Positions 23,321 to 36,734 are shown, numbered from the stretch's first letter. The stretch is DNA of 64,000 nt from Ophthalmolycus amberensis (GCA_024529925.1 JAFEUB010000499.1:1-64000); one strand, 5' to 3'. Numbers and translations are program-made. Notes: a model not told the origin generated them from the sequence alone.

Positions 23321-25000
23321 TGGTCTTTTGTGTCTCCTTGTGGTCTTTTGTGTCTCTTTGTGGTCTTTTGTGTCTCCTTGTGGTCTTTCTGTGTCTCCTT
23401 GTGGTCTTTTGTGTCTCCTTGAGGTCTTTTGTGTTTCTTTATGGTCTTTTCTGTCTCCTTGTGGTCTTTTGTGTCTCCTTGTGGTCTTTTTTTGTCTCCT
23501 TGTGGTCTTTTGTGTGTCCTTGTGGTCTTTTTGTGTCTCCTTGTGGTCTTTTGGTCTTTTTGTGTCTCCTTGTGGTCTTTTGTGTCTCCTTGTGGTCTTT
23601 TGTGTCTCTTTGTGGTCTTTTGTGTCTCCTTGTGGTCTTTTGTGTCTGCTTCTGGTCTTTTGTGTCTCTTTGTGGTCTTTTGTGTCTCCTTGTGGTCTTT
23701 TGTGTCTCCTTGTGGTCTTTTGTGTCTCTTTGTGGTCTTTTGTGTCTCCTTGTGGTCTTTTGTGTCTCCTTGTGGTCTTTTTGTGTCTCTTTGTGGTCTT
23801 TTGTGTCTCTTTGTGGTCTTTTGTGTCTCCTTGTGGTCTTTTGTGTGTCTTTGTTGTCTTTTGTGTCTCTTTGTGGTCTTTTGTCTCCTTGTGGTCTTTT
23901 GTGTCTCCTTGCGGTCTTTTGTGTCTCCTTGTGGTGTATTTGTGTCTCCTTGTGGTCTTTTGTGTCTCCTTGTGGTCTTTTTGTGTCTCCTTATGGTCTT
24001 TTGTGTCTCCTTGTGGTCTTTTTGCGTCTCATTGTGGTCTTTTTGTGTCTCCTTGTGGTCTTTTGTGTCTCCTTGTGGTCTTTTTGTGTCTCTTTGTGGT
24101 CTTTTGTGTCTCTTTGTTGTCTTTTGTATCTCTTTGTAGTCTTTTGTGTCTCTTTGTGGTCTTTTGTGTCTGCTTGTGGTCTTTTTGCGTCTCATTGTGG
24201 TCTTTTTGTGTCTCTTTGTGGTCTTTTGTGTCTCTTTGTTGTCTTTTGTGTCTCTTTGTGGTCTTTTGTCTCCTTGTGGTCTTTTGTGTCTCCTTGCGGT
24301 CTTTTGTGTCTCCTTGTGGTCTTTTTGCGTCTCCTTGTGGTCTTTTGTGTCTCCTTGTGGTCTTTTGTGTCTCCTTGTGGTCTTTTTGTGGTCTTTTGTG
24401 TCTCCTTGTGGTCTTTTGTGTCTCCTTGTGGTCTTTTTGCGTCTCCTTGTGGTCTTTTTGCGTCTCATTGTGGTCTTTTGTGTCTCCTTGTGGTCTTTTG
24501 TGTCTCATTGTGGTCTTTTGTGTCTCCTTGTGGTCTTTTGTGTCTCCTTGTGGTCTTTTTGTGGTCTTTTGTGTCTCCTTGTGGTCTTTTGTGTCTCCTT
24601 GTGGTCTTTTTGTGGTCTTTTGTGTCTCCTTGTGGTCTTTTGTGTCTCCTTGTGGTCTTTTTGTGGTCTTTTGTGTCTCCTTGTGGTCTTTTGTGTCTCC
24701 TTGTGGTCTTTTTGCGTCTCCTTGTGGTCTTTTTGCGTCTCATTGTGGTCTTTTGTGTCTCCTTGTGGTCTTTTGTGTCTCATTGTGGTCTTTTGTGTCT
24801 CCTTGTGGTCTTTTGTGTCTCCTTGTGGTCTTTTGTGTCTCCTTGTGGTCTTTTTGTGGTCTTTTGTGTCTCCTTGTGGTCTTTTGTGTCTCCTTGTGGT
24901 CTTTTTGTGGTCTTTTGTGTCTCCTTGTGGTCTTTTGTGTCTCCTTGTGGTCTTTTGTGTCTCCTTGTGGTCTTTTGTGTCTCCTTGTGGTCTTTTTGTG
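23321..25000. repeat. 20-bp minisatellite, about 84 copies
   Basis: The unit is tggtcttttgtgtctccttg, with variants (ctctttg, ctcattg, tttttgcg) and truncated units giving tttttgtggtctttt joins. Twenty is not a multiple of 3 and the unit has no stop in any frame, so every frame on both strands reads a cyclic 20-residue peptide. This explains the 661-, 565- and 427-codon frames, which are not genes. Blocks of about 190-300 bp recur around 24340-24980, a sign of higher-order duplication. Confidence 0.97.
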
Positions 25001-25502
25001 TATTTAGACATTGTGCTTCTATCTTTACAGCGTTTGTGTATCTGTGCAGTCGTTCTGCATCGATTTCAAGTATTCTTTATAATTTGTCCTCGTTGTTTGT
25101 CTCTGTAGCCATTTTGCGTCCGTTTGTGATTCTGTTTTGTCCCTTTTATTTAATAAATCAGGCCCCTCACACTTTGGGTGCCGGTTCCCGTTCGACCCGT
25201 TTGGTGGTGAACAGGTCGGAGCGATGAATCAACCCGACCTTCAACCTTTTTCCATCAAAGTCATTTGAAACAACATCACACAGCTCTTCATCGCAGGGCT
25301 CCAGGAATAGACGACACCTTTCCTTTTTGTCGGTTCTGTTCTTGAGACAAATGAGAACTGATTTGAAAGTGAACGGAGAAACATCATCCGACCGCTTCCC
25401 GTCGCTCCCTCAGCTCCTCCCCAGGTGAGGGGGGGGGGGGGAGATATCCGTAGCGCTTCGAGGACTCGCTGTAATGTCCTTTGACAACATCTTAAATGGC
25501 TG

Positions 25503-25845
25503 CAGGAGGAGGAGGAGGAGGAGGAGGAGGAGGAGGAGGAGGAGGAGGAGGAGGAGGAGGAGGAGGAGGAGGAGGAGGAGGAGGAGGAGGAGGAGGAGGA
25601 GGAGGAGGAGGAGGAGGAGGAGGAGGAGGAGGAGGAGGAGGAGGAGGAGGAGGAGGAGGAGGAGGAGGAGGAGGAGGAGGGGAGGAGGAGGGAGGAGGAG
25701 GGAGGAGGAGGAGGAGGAGGAGGAGGAGGAGGAGGAGGAGGGAGGAGGGAGGAGGGAGGAGGGAGGAGGGAGGAGGGAGGAGGAGGAGGAGGAGGAGGAG
25801 GAGGGAGGAGGAGGAGGGAGGAGGAGGAGGAGGAGGAGGAGGAGG
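25503..25845. repeat. (GGA)n microsatellite, about 340 bp
   Basis: Near-perfect GGA triplets to 25680, then interrupted GGGA-containing repeats to 25845. Homopurine on the plus strand, so triplex formation is possible. The poly-Gly, poly-Arg, poly-Pro and poly-Ser frames are artefacts. Confidence 0.97.
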
Positions 25846-25849
25846 TTGA

Positions 25850-26480
25850 TGTAACCGGGCTGAAATCACATCTTAACATCCCAATCTGTCAGAGTATCTG
25901 AAGACCAGACATCTGACGCGCTGCAGAAAGTGTCAGAAACAGCGAAAAGACATATTTACTCTGCTGCGTGCTGAACTTGCTGATTTATTTTCCAGCTTTT
26001 TAACTCCGTCCATGTGTAAAGCTTCACGGAGGCCGTTTGAAGCACCTGCACCTTTTGTGTTCGTGTTGTTTTCACTGAAGTGTCACCTTCAAAGTATTTG
26101 GGTCTCGTTTTGAATGAATTCAAGGTTTAGAATCACCGGCAGCCAGAGTCAGAGAGGAAACACGTGTAACACCTTTAACACCTGATGGCAGCCAGAACTA
26201 AATGTCTGCTTTTTAGTTGTCGTGTCAAGATGTTTTTTTGTCGGGTTGTTAATCCTGCTCCTGACTCGGGAACCTCTGAATTCAATATTTTCAACAATAT
26301 TGTCTTTGTTGACTAAAACAACCCGTTCTCTCTCCTAACTCGGCAAATACCGACGCACAGAAGCAATCGTTAGTCTGTTTGAGACGCACCGTGCTTTAAG
26401 GAACATTTTGAATTCTATGTTTTTAGAATGTGGTATTTCTACTTTCACCTAAAGGTCTCATACAAGCTGCAGAATCAGGT
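25850..26480. other. Non-coding stretch, nothing recognised
   Basis: Unique-looking sequence with no frame or motif of interest. Confidence 0.5.
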
Positions 26481-26484
26481 TCTG

Positions 26485-26995
26485 AAGAGTGAAGTCAATG
26501 CTTCATGTGTTAAAGCTGCATTCTCTCTAGTGTCCACCAGGGGGCGACTCCTCTGGTTGTATAGAAGTCTATGAGAAAATGACTCTACTTCTCTCTTGAT
26601 TTATTACCTCAGTAAACATTGTAAACATGAGTTTATGGTCTCAATCTCTAGTTTCAAGTCTTCTTCAATGCAGCATGATGTTCATTTAGTACATTATGGT
26701 CCATTTAGAGTCACACAGACCATAAAGCAGGGGATGCTTTAGGGCGGGGCTACACAGGTGATTGACAGGTCTCTGCCACGTCGTTGTCCGGTCTGGGAGT
26801 TTTCCGTGTTTAACTTTAACCCTTTCACTTTGTATTTTACCTTCATGAAAGTCAATGGTAACATTTTGTGTTCAGAGTTCGGTTGTACTGAGCGTCACCT
26901 TCTGTGTCACTTCTGGTTGCATCAGAACAAGATGACGATCGACAGACATAACCAAGATGGGGACATCCAAAAAACCAAGATGGAGACGGACAAAA
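26485..26995 (-). mobile_element. Dispersed non-autonomous element, copy B, with its CCAAGATGG head
   Basis: This is the most complete copy. In reverse complement it runs from ccatcttggttttttggatg through a ccagaagtgacacag segment, then agccccgccctaaagcatcc, to gaggagtcgccccctggtgg near 26550. It links the head fragment at 11932-12290 with copies A, C and D, giving an element of about 500 bp without coding capacity. Confidence 0.8.
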
Positions 26996-26999
26996 TCTT

Positions 27000-27185
27000 C
27001 TTTTTTTATCATAAAGCACGTCAGGACGGGCTTTTAAAGAGACAGGCGCTGAAACGGAGCGTTTCAGACAGACGATAAATACAAGTGTGTTCAAACAGAC
27101 AGTACCATGTAAACATGTTGTAGTAGAAACCCAAAATACAAGTATGAACCCTAAAAATGAGCATGATATGTCCCCTTTAAGTAGT
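27000..27185 (+). repeat. Teleost dispersed repeat (ATGAGCATGATATGTCCCC end)
   Basis: Ends with gtagtagaaacccaaaatac, then aagtatgaaccc, then gagcatgatatgtccccttt. This is a familiar fish interspersed repeat terminus, recognised by general familiarity. Confidence 0.6.
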
Positions 27186-27366
27186 ATCTGAGTACTTCTA
27201 TGTACAAGTACCTTTAAATTTGTAGCACTAAGCGTGGATCAGACTTTAGGCCTTGAAGCTCAGCCGTGTTGCGGTGCCGTGTTACTCACCTGTAGCGCCG
27301 TTCAGTCGGTTTAAGAACTGTTGCTGTGGATGACAGTAAAGCCTGACGTATCGCCTCTTTAAAGCA

Positions 27367-27370
<4 letters not shown>

Positions 27371-27400
<30 letters not shown>
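27371..27400. repeat. (GT)n microsatellite
   Basis: Fifteen GT dinucleotides. Confidence 0.95.
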
Positions 27401-27401
<1 letters not shown>

Positions 27402-27805
27402 TTGGCATGTTGAACCGCGCCCATCTGCCGCCCCGCCGAGGTTAAAACAAAAACGCTCAGAACATTATGTAACATCACTGCAGCGCCGACACAGATCAGC
27501 CTCCTCGTGCCGGCGAGGCTGCCAGAGAATCGCTCTTCAAACCCCCGACTGCACACAGGGGAGCGTCTCGCTGCCGTCGCCCCGAAGAGACGAAGGGAAT
27601 GTAAAGGAAAGAAAAACAGCGCTCAGTGTTAGTTAGATGTGACAGACTCAAACGGCGGCGGCGTCTTTGATGAGGAGGAGTCTCTGGCGGTTAATATAGG
27701 TTAATACGACAGCTGAGACATAAAGGTGTACAGCATACAGGTGACAGAAGGAAGCAGCGAAACGCTGACGCACATGTCCAAACGTGGCCCCGACAAGTGG
27801 AGCAC

Positions 27806-28077
<272 letters not shown>

Positions 28078-28215
28078 CAAGGTTTTTACACACTTTGTGA
28101 GGTCTTGAGGAATCGTTTTATTTTGGAGTTCTGCGGTTAGAAAACAAGATTTGTTTAAGATCAGGTTGAGGCCTTCAGGAACAAAACGCCCTCGCTGATG
28201 TAAACACGGAGTCCA

Positions 28216-28500
28216 AGTGTGTGTGTGTGTGTGTGTGCGTGTGTGTGTGTGTGTGCGTGTGTGTGTGTGCGTGTGTGTGTGCGTGCGTGTTAAAGGTGCA
28301 CTACACCCCAATTTCCCAGCCGTGTTCCTTTTCTTACAATTCTTCTTCTAAGGTGATTGTTCCCAAAGTTTCGACCCCGTCGGATTTCGGTTCACCATTG
28401 ATTTGAATGTAGATCTGTATTCAGGTGAGAAAGGACACACACACACACACATACACACACAGTTAAACACACACACACACACACACACAGTTAAACACAC
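28216..28500. repeat. GT then CA microsatellites around a dispersed-repeat fragment
   Basis: GT with CG interruptions lies at 28216-28288 and CA with interruptions at 28435-28500. Between them, aaaggtgcactacaccccaa resembles a fish dispersed repeat. Confidence 0.85.
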
Positions 28501-28779
28501 AGCAGATGGTAAGTGTGATTCAGCACCGAGCCCGGTTCCTGAAAAATAGCACAGAAGTTTGAATACAGTCTTTGTGCGCCCAAGACCTCAATAGCCTCGA
28601 AGCAATTGTGTAACGGACCTCCTTTCACCGAGATGGAGGGGCCGAACGAGAGAGAGAGGGGGGGGGAGGGAGAGATGAGGCACAGTGGAGAAAACTAAAG
28701 AATAAGGGAGGGAGATTGAGTCAGACGAGAGAGGGATAAAATGGGAAGAAGGGAGGAAGAAAAGAGACGTCTCTGGTGT

Positions 28780-29027
28780 TGACCTGTCAATCACAGTAGC
28801 CCCGCCCTAAAGCATCCCCTGCTTTATGGTCTGTGTGACTCTAAATGGACCATAATGTACGAAATGAACATCATGCTGTATTGAAGAAGACTTGAAACTA
28901 GAGATTGAGACATAAACTCATGTTTACAATGTTTACTGAGGTAATAAATCAAGAGAGAAGTAGAGTCATTTTCTCATAGACTTCTATACAACCAGAGGAG
29001 TCGCCCCCTGGTGGACACTAGAGAGAA
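28780..29027 (+). mobile_element. Dispersed non-autonomous element, copy C
   Basis: Contains agccccgccctaaagcatcc and ends tcgccccctggtggacacta. Nearly identical to copies A and D over about 245 bp, which indicates recent activity or conversion. Confidence 0.85.
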
Positions 29028-29099
29028 TGTGTCCACATACTTATTGTGTGGGAAGAAGGGAAAAAGAAAACTAAGAATCACTGAAATATGAAGCTCGTG

Positions 29100-29480
29100 A
29101 CTTTAACAAATCATTTTTAGATATTATACCGACCTTTTTGTGATATTTTATTCATCATTTTCAGATCTTTCTTCCAATAATTTTCTAATATTATATATTT
29201 TTAAATATGTTACCAATATTTTTCCGATATTTTAATAATTTTTTGCAGTTTTAGCAGATATTTTACTAATAACTTTCACAGATTTTTATCTATTCGTCCA
29301 ATTATTTTTTGGGGATATTTTCTTTTGATTAAGTGAAAGATTTTCATTTAAACCATGAATAAAATACAGTAAAGACAAGATTCAAACTGTCACTCGCTCA
29401 CAGCTGCGTTCCTCGTATTTCGTTCTCATTGAAAGCATCAAAATAAACTTCCAAACATTTCTGTCTGTCAGCGCTGTCGC
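29100..29480 (+). repeat. AT-rich diverged repeat, related to 30640-31160
   Basis: Runs of gatattttactaat-like sequence lead to agctgcgttcctcgtatttc. The same order, diverged, is at 30640-31160 (agctgcgtttctcatgtttt). A diverged duplicated pair is likely. Confidence 0.55.
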
Positions 29481-29989
29481 TGTACAATCAGCAGATTCCT
29501 GTCTCACCTGAAGAAGGTGTCGTGTGTAACAGCTCAACACGCTGAAATCATGAACACGTTCAACACAAGATGAAAACACCTCAACTTCATTTCAGTAAAT
29601 ACAAAGTTAAAAAGTGACTCTTCGTGAGAGAAATACAGCTTTAATTCTGTGGATGTTTCTTTGTAATTCATTCAAAATCTGACCCAGAAAAAGAAGTTGA
29701 ACTGCTGAATGTTTGATCAGGTTTACAGAGTAGAATCTGAAGCTTTAGCTCTCCGTCAGGAAACAACGAACTTCTGTCTTTCTGCTTGTTTGTAACCTGC
29801 TGGATCGGAAGAGGAAGACGACTGTTTGTACTGTTTAAGGAGATCGACGTGAGCAACTCTCCTCCAGTGTACAAAATTATTTCATTGACGTATTGATTTA
29901 TTAAACAAGCATGTCGGCAGTTTTCAGGGAAATTGGGAAAGCGGAGAAAACTCAATTTGTCACTTTTCTGTTTTGGGGGAAACAAAACA

Positions 29990-30241
<252 letters not shown>

Positions 30242-30639
30242 AAACAGACGAGAAACAAAAGGAATACTAATGGATGAGCGACGTGACTGAACACAGCTTC
30301 TCTGTGTGGTCAAGGTCTTTGCATGTCGTCCTATATCGAGTGAGTGTGAGGGTGTGTGTGTGTGTGTGACAGGCTATCTTCATCATCTTCTTCGTCGTGG
30401 TGCAGAAGTTATTCTGATCCAGTGGAGGTTAAACAGCTTCAGATGACAGACAGGAGGCAGTTATTAAAGGTGTATTGTACGATGCTAATGCTAACATCGG
30501 CATGCTAACGTGCTGATGCTAATAAGCGTGTTGACCGTTCCTCTATATGTGCTGAAGGCCTCATATTAATCTTGAGCAACTAAAACACCACCTCGGGCCA
30601 ACACGGAAATAAACTCATTTAAAAGTGTTTTAAAATGTT

Positions 30640-31160
30640 TTCGTTTTTTTCACAGAGAAATATTTTTTTTGACGTTTCACAGAATTTTTCCTTCAGATCA
30701 TTTTAATATTATTTTTGGATGATTTGCCATTTTTTCCGATATTTTCCGAACAATTTACATGTTTTTTACCGACTTATTTTACTAATAGTTTCCAGATATT
30801 TAAAGTGTTTTTGGATATTTTACTAATAATTTCAAAATATTTTACACATTGTCTTCAACATTGTTTTTTTCCAATGTTTGGATATTTTACAACATTTTTG
30901 AGATAAATTATTTTTTTTATTTCACTAATATTTTTCAGATACATTTTTTAAGGATATTTAACTTTTTTCTCTTAAGTGTAAATATTGTAATTTAAAGAAT
31001 ACATAAAATAATAAATATGAAAGGAGTAACTACCAGCTGTCACTCATTCACCAACATTTGAATTTGATCCGAAAAACTGAGCTCCCAGCTGCGTTTCTCA
31101 TGTTTTATTCTCAACAAAAAACTTAAAAATAAACATTTAAACATTTAAAACTTAACTTTT
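30640..31160 (+). repeat. AT-rich diverged repeat, partner of 29100-29480
   Basis: Carries cagatatttaaagtg/gatattttactaat repeats, then cagctgtcactcattcacc and agctgcgtttctcatgtttt, paralleling 29380-29430. Confidence 0.55.
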
Positions 31161-31280
31161 CTGTTTCTCCAAAAATATTTTACATCCGTTAAAGTCAAAG
31201 ACTTGAAGCTTCCTCATCAGGCCGGCGATGAAGTCGGTCGGTCACTCGCCATAAACAACATGTTCTATTTAAAGCCGCGG

Positions 31281-31321
31281 TGTTTGTGTGTGTGTGTGTG
31301 TGTGTGTGGGGGGGGGGGGGG
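31281..31321. repeat. (GT)n followed by a G run
   Basis: GT dinucleotides pass directly into 13-14 G. Confidence 0.93.
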
Positions 31322-31484
31322 CCGCCGAGTACGTTCATGCGTTCGTGCGCTCGTGTTCGCCTCGGTGGAGACGTGTGTTTAGGTTTTGTAACGGAGGCAC
31401 TGACCTGAGGAGGTGAATGTTTCTGTTAACAAACAGACGGTATAGACCAGGTGACCTCACCGGCCGAGGACTCTAGTCATTCAT

Positions 31485-31588
31485 TTATATATTTATATAT
31501 ATAAATATATATAAATATATAAATATATATAAATATATAAATATATATAAATATATAAATATATATAAATATATATAAATATATATAG
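31485..31588. repeat. AT-only minisatellite (aaatatatat)
   Basis: A 16-18-bp ATATATAAATATAT-type unit repeats with no G or C for about 100 bp. It is a strong duplex-unwinding candidate. Confidence 0.93.
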
Positions 31589-31616
31589 GCTTGGAGAGGA
31601 AAAACACGTGCTGGGA

Positions 31617-31647
<31 letters not shown>

Positions 31648-32197
31648 TGCGTGTGCTGAAACGTGAGAGTGTGTACATTCAGCTGACTGCCTGGTGTTCT
31701 GGGAGGACCTGTCACATGGGCCCGGTTTCCACCACATCACACACACACACACTTACACACACACCCACACACACACCACCACACGCACACCACCACACGC
31801 ACACCACCACACGCACACACACACACACCTACACACACACCCACACACACACCACCACACGCACACCACCACACGCACACACACACACACTTACACACAC
31901 ACCCACACACACACCACCACACGCACACCACCACACGCACACACACACACACCTACACACACACACACCACCACACACACACACACACACACACACCACC
32001 ACACACACACACACCTACACACACACACACACATACCACCACACACACACACACCACCACACACACACACACCACCACACACACACACACACACACACAC
32101 CACCACACACACACACACCTACACACACACACCACCACACACACACACACCTACACACACCACCACACACACACACACCTACACACACACACCTACT
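31617..32197. repeat. (GT)n, then a compound (CA)n/CACCAC minisatellite
   Basis: GT repeats at 31617-31650. From 31737 CA repeats alternate with caccaccacacgcacaccac blocks and ctacacacac blocks, forming a compound array of about 460 bp. Confidence 0.95.
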
Positions 32198-32204
32198 GAG
32201 GAGA

Positions 32205-33500
32205 TAAACAAACCCTGTGTGGGCTGGAGAACAGACTTTCCCTCCTTGTCATGTATGAGGAGTCCTCTCTTCGACCTTTTTGCTCAAAGTTTCCCAAAAA
32301 TCCTACAAAAAGATTAATTAATTTTATTCTTCTGTTAAAAACTTATTCTGTTTTGTTCCAACTTTAGAAAGAAAAGCAGCTGGCGGTTTAAACTAAGAAC
32401 CTACAAAATAATGAAGTTAAAGATTTTGTTATAAATAAAACATATTTTTCAAATCTTCAAAACTTTAATCGTAAAAAGGAAATTTGGGGATTTTGGACAA
32501 AAATGTGTTTTTTATGAACGGTTCAATGTGAGAAATGTTTTCTTTAAAGGTTTTTGTGATTCTGACACATTGCTAAGAACATTGTTGCGTTGTCTGTCTA
32601 TCTTTTATAACTCGTCTTCTTTCACACTAGTGGGCAGAAAACATCTGAAACACACAAGTAGCTGTTTATTTCACTACTTTGTCTGTTTGTGTCTGTGGAT
32701 TTCTCATCAGTTACCGTCACACGATGCCTCATTTGTCATTTGTCAGTAATGAACAGGATAATAATCTCTGATATCGATTCATCGCCACTGTTGTTTCGTT
32801 GTAATTCAAGTTTAGTGAAATGTAACAAAGTACATTTATTGTTCTTCTGCGTATTTCTACGTGAAGCTACTTGAAACTTCACTAAACTTTATTTTCTACT
32901 TTTTTTACTCCACTACTTCATGTTGCAGCTGCAGTTACCAGATACTGTACTTATATATATTTTATATACAAACCATATTAAACCACCCGTCAGTACTCAA
33001 AGTAGTTAAGATTAGCACTACTTCCATTTTAATAAGTAGTAATAATATGAATTTAACGCTCAAAAGGATCCATTTGTGTTCAGTGTGAGTACTTTTGATC
33101 AACATGAATAACTTAAAACCTAAAGAACACACATCGTTTGTTTTTTAGAAGACAAACATGGAGCTGCAATTAAGCAAAACACCCATTTATAAATACGAGC
33201 CGAGACGAATACAGATGAAACGATGAAACTTCAATTATCTCCCGTTAACATGGCAATGCCAAAAGCGGGAAAAATAACTTTTATTGATTTGATATTCGTT
33301 CCATCAGCGGTGATGTGACAAGAAACGTCTGTGAAACTACAATAATGGAACTTTTTTCCTGCTAATATTGGACAAAACGTGTTTTGGTTGGAGATGATGA
33401 AGATGATGAACATGAAGATGATAAACGTGTTTGTGAGTGCCGGTTTATTAAGATAATCAATCAATTACATTACGGTAAAATTATGTAATTTTCTGAATTC
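32205..33500. other. Non-coding stretch with a dispersed-repeat fragment
   Basis: No gene recognised. About 32790-33060 contains the reverse-complement form of the aagtaaaagtac repeat family (actccactacttcatgttgc). The rest is AT-rich. Confidence 0.5.
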
Positions 33501-33797
33501 ATGCTGCGTTCACACCAAACGTGGCGCGAATTATTTGCGTGAGTCGATTACATACAAAGTCTATGCACAGGCGCGATGACACTGGAGTCACGCCAATTTG
33601 CGATGGCGAGGCGCGTTTGGCGAATTCGGGCGAAGTCGCCCAAATTTGCGTCAAACGCCCCAAACGCGTGAGTTGAAATTCTTCAACTTCGGCAGAAAAA
33701 CGGCGTGACGCTGTGGCGCGATAGCCTATCAGCGTTGAGATGTTTCTCCTGTCGTTGTTGAATCAGGAAACAAATACTGTAGCCGATAGAGACCAAG

Positions 33798-33799
<2 letters not shown>

Positions 33800-33880
<81 letters not shown>
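33800..33880. repeat. (TG)40 microsatellite
   Basis: Pure TG for about 80 bp. Confidence 0.97.
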
Positions 33881-33881
<1 letters not shown>

Positions 33882-34414
33882 CTTGCGGAGAGAACTAACT
33901 AAACATTCAGACTTTTTACAAATCGGCATCATTACGTAGTTATGTCGGAGTCCCTTTTTGTCGGTTTATTGCCGTTGAATCACAGTCAGATCAGTTTATT
34001 TAGTGTTCGTACAGCTGTAGTAAACAGCGACCGGTGGCTTGCTAGACAGTGAATACAGCTCGATAAAATCCACGGAGCTCCTCTGAACAATATTATGAAC
34101 CAGACATGACGGCGTTTAGTTTCCCGGGATATCTGTGACTTCCACAACACGTACTAAGCAGAAATAGAGGTTATTTTTTCCACGGTTGATGACGGACAGT
34201 TGAACGGCTTTCAGGGCGATAAGCCCCGCCCCCTCTCCAGCGCGATTCACGCAAATGAACACAAATAGTCCGCGGCGAGACCAGCGGCGCGAATGACATT
34301 TCAATTATTTATCAAAACTATCATTGTAAATATTTAGTAAAAGCATCAATAGTTAAACCTACAATATCTTCAAAATACCTGTTGCTGGACCCGCTGGAGG
34401 CCCGGGAGAACCAG

Positions 34415-34555
34415 AACCAGGACTGAGAGGGGCAGACTGTCAGACCTGCTGCAGCAACATGAGAGGTTTTCTAAAGAGTCTGGTGCTCAGAGACACTACA
34501 GCTTTAGTCCACAGGGGGCGACACAACCAACACTACATGACACTTCCTCATAGTA
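34415..34555 (+). repeat. Dispersed repeat, inverted relative to 13485-13620
   Basis: Contains gggcagactgtcagacctgc, acatgagaggttttctaaag and ccacagggggcgacaca, which match the reverse complement of 13485-13620. Confidence 0.75.
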
Positions 34556-34813
34556 GCTTTAATTAAGTACAATATCTGACTATGATCTTAACCTTTTAGG
34601 AAGCCCCAATACATTTCTGTGTTTTATAATATATTAATATAATAATGTAACATGTGACTCTTATAAATCCGTGACAAACGGTCGTCCCTCCAGATTTTAA
34701 AGGTTTTAATCGTGCAGAGATTTGATCTGTGTGAACGCAGCCTGTCAGGGGTCTCATGAGGACGCGGTGGTCCGGCCAACTCCATCCGTCAGAGCTGAGG
34801 CATCCGGGACAGG

Positions 34814-34815
<2 letters not shown>

Positions 34816-34862
<47 letters not shown>
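34816..34862. repeat. (GT)n microsatellite
   Basis: About 23 GT dinucleotides. Confidence 0.96.
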
Positions 34863-34865
<3 letters not shown>

Positions 34866-35019
34866 AAGGGATTATCACTGAACAGATGAGCGGTGTCTCG
34901 TCTACATGTGCAGAGGACTGTGTCACTGCGGTGGGACACGACAAAAAACTACTCTGATGTTCTAAGAGGAGGAGGAAGACAATTTGTGGAAGTGACCATA
35001 TCTGGACTGAGGAGGAGCG

Positions 35020-35290
35020 ACGTAGAGACCTGTCAATCAGCGTGTAGCCCCGCCCTAAAGCATCCCCTGCTTCATGGTCTGTTTGACTCTAAATGGACCA
35101 TAATGTACTAAATGAACATCATGCTGTATTGAAGAAGACTTGAAACTAGAGATTGAGACCATAAACTCATGTTTACAATGTTTACTGAGGGAATAAATCA
35201 AGAGAGAAGTAGAGTCAATTTCTCATAGACTTCTATACAACCAGAGGAGTCGCCCCCTGGTGGACACTAGAGAGAATGCAGCTTTAGGAC
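35020..35290 (+). mobile_element. Dispersed non-autonomous element, copy D
   Basis: Same segments as copies A and C, from gacctgtcaatcagcgtgta to gacactagagagaatgcagc, with very few differences. Confidence 0.85.
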
Positions 35291-35421
35291 ATGAAGATTT
35301 GACTTCACTTGGCAGATTTCTTCCCGTGTTCCAGAATGGACATGAATGAATGAACAGCTGCCTATAAGAAGCTGTGTGTCGTGTTTGCGTCCTGAGATAT
35401 GTAGGCCGAACAGGCAGAGGG

Positions 35422-35588
<167 letters not shown>

Positions 35589-35661
35589 GTGGGGCAGGGG
35601 TATAGGAAGAGAGGGTGAGGAGAGGAGAGTTGTCCTCAGGATGACCCATAGCAGCACCAGA

Positions 35662-35855
<194 letters not shown>

Positions 35856-36094
35856 TCTATATGCTCGCTCGCTCTTTGCTGCGTAATCGTCTGAAAGAGG
35901 GAGAATAAAAAGAGAAGCTTGACCTCCTCTCTTAAACATCTTCTCACAAAAAGGTTCAGTTAGAAACCACAAATAAAAATAAACAGTAAAGTGTTCAATT
36001 TTAAAGTAGCAATCTGGAAGAGTTTGCAACGTTTACGCAATACTTTAAATTAGGTTCGGTGTATTGTCATTAATGTACAGCATGTTACTATTCT

Positions 36095-36170
36095 AGAATG
36101 CCAGCTCCCCAAAAGTGAAGCCAGAACATCTGGATCGCCCCCTGGTGGCTGGATTGGTTGTTAATTCACA
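36095..36170 (+). repeat. Teleost dispersed repeat fragment (CGCCCCCTGGTGGCTGG)
   Basis: Contains ccccaaaagtgaagccagaa and atcgccccctggtggctgga, a common fish interspersed repeat distinct from the copy A-E family. Confidence 0.6.
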
Positions 36171-36439
36171 TTTGATTCATTTTGTATTGTGATTTTCGTG
36201 TTGCTGATTTTCTTGACATTTGTTACAAGTTATCATCTTAAAGAGCTTCATGACATCTTACCACAATTTGGATTTTATTTATTTATAAATGATATTTAAG
36301 TCTTAACATGTTACATTCTTTAGTTTCCTGTTTTATACACTATTATTTTTGTTTTGGTGGTGGCGGAGTCCGCCATTCCCGCTCTGGATGCAGAGTTTAA
36401 ATGTGACGCTTTAATCAGATGAACTTGATCTCCTGCAAA

Positions 36440-36701
36440 ATAAACTTTTGGCTGCAGTGGTACATTCACTATGACAATTGACGTACTTGTACCATACTTG
36501 AGTATTTCCTTTTTCTGCTACTTTATACTTCTCCTCATCATGTCAGATGCAAATATTATACTTATTATTTATTTATTTGTTACCTTACGGACTCAGATTA
36601 TTAATACAAATTATTATCAACAGATAAATATCATTTTTATATATTAATATTAATATAAAACTTTATTGATACCCGGGACTATATTCACAGGCAACTGTGT
36701 T

Positions 36702-36734
<33 letters not shown>

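Larger units (their letters stand above)
33503..34743. mobile_element. Probable non-autonomous DNA transposon with short terminal inverted repeats
   Basis: The left end has gctgcgttcacac at about 33505. The right end has its reverse complement gtgtgaacgcagc at about 34730. Inside each half are CG-rich segments (ggcgcgaattatttgcgtga; ccgcggcgagaccagcggcg) typical of a teleost repeat seen near gctgcgttcacacc ends. A GT microsatellite at 33800-33880 and another dispersed repeat at 34415-34555 lie within. No transposase frame. The class (possibly Harbinger-like) is a guess. Confidence 0.5.

Noticed and set aside
23185..25227. Very long open frames (661, 565 and 427 codons) on both strands
   Set aside because: They are cyclic translations of the 20-bp array, open in every frame because the unit has no stop. 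No non-repetitive domain is attached.
27484..27600. Exon-like 117-bp CpG-rich segment with acceptor cactgcag
   Set aside because: Almost all frames are open and the donor (GTAAAG) is mediocre, so coding cannot be distinguished from GC-rich chance.
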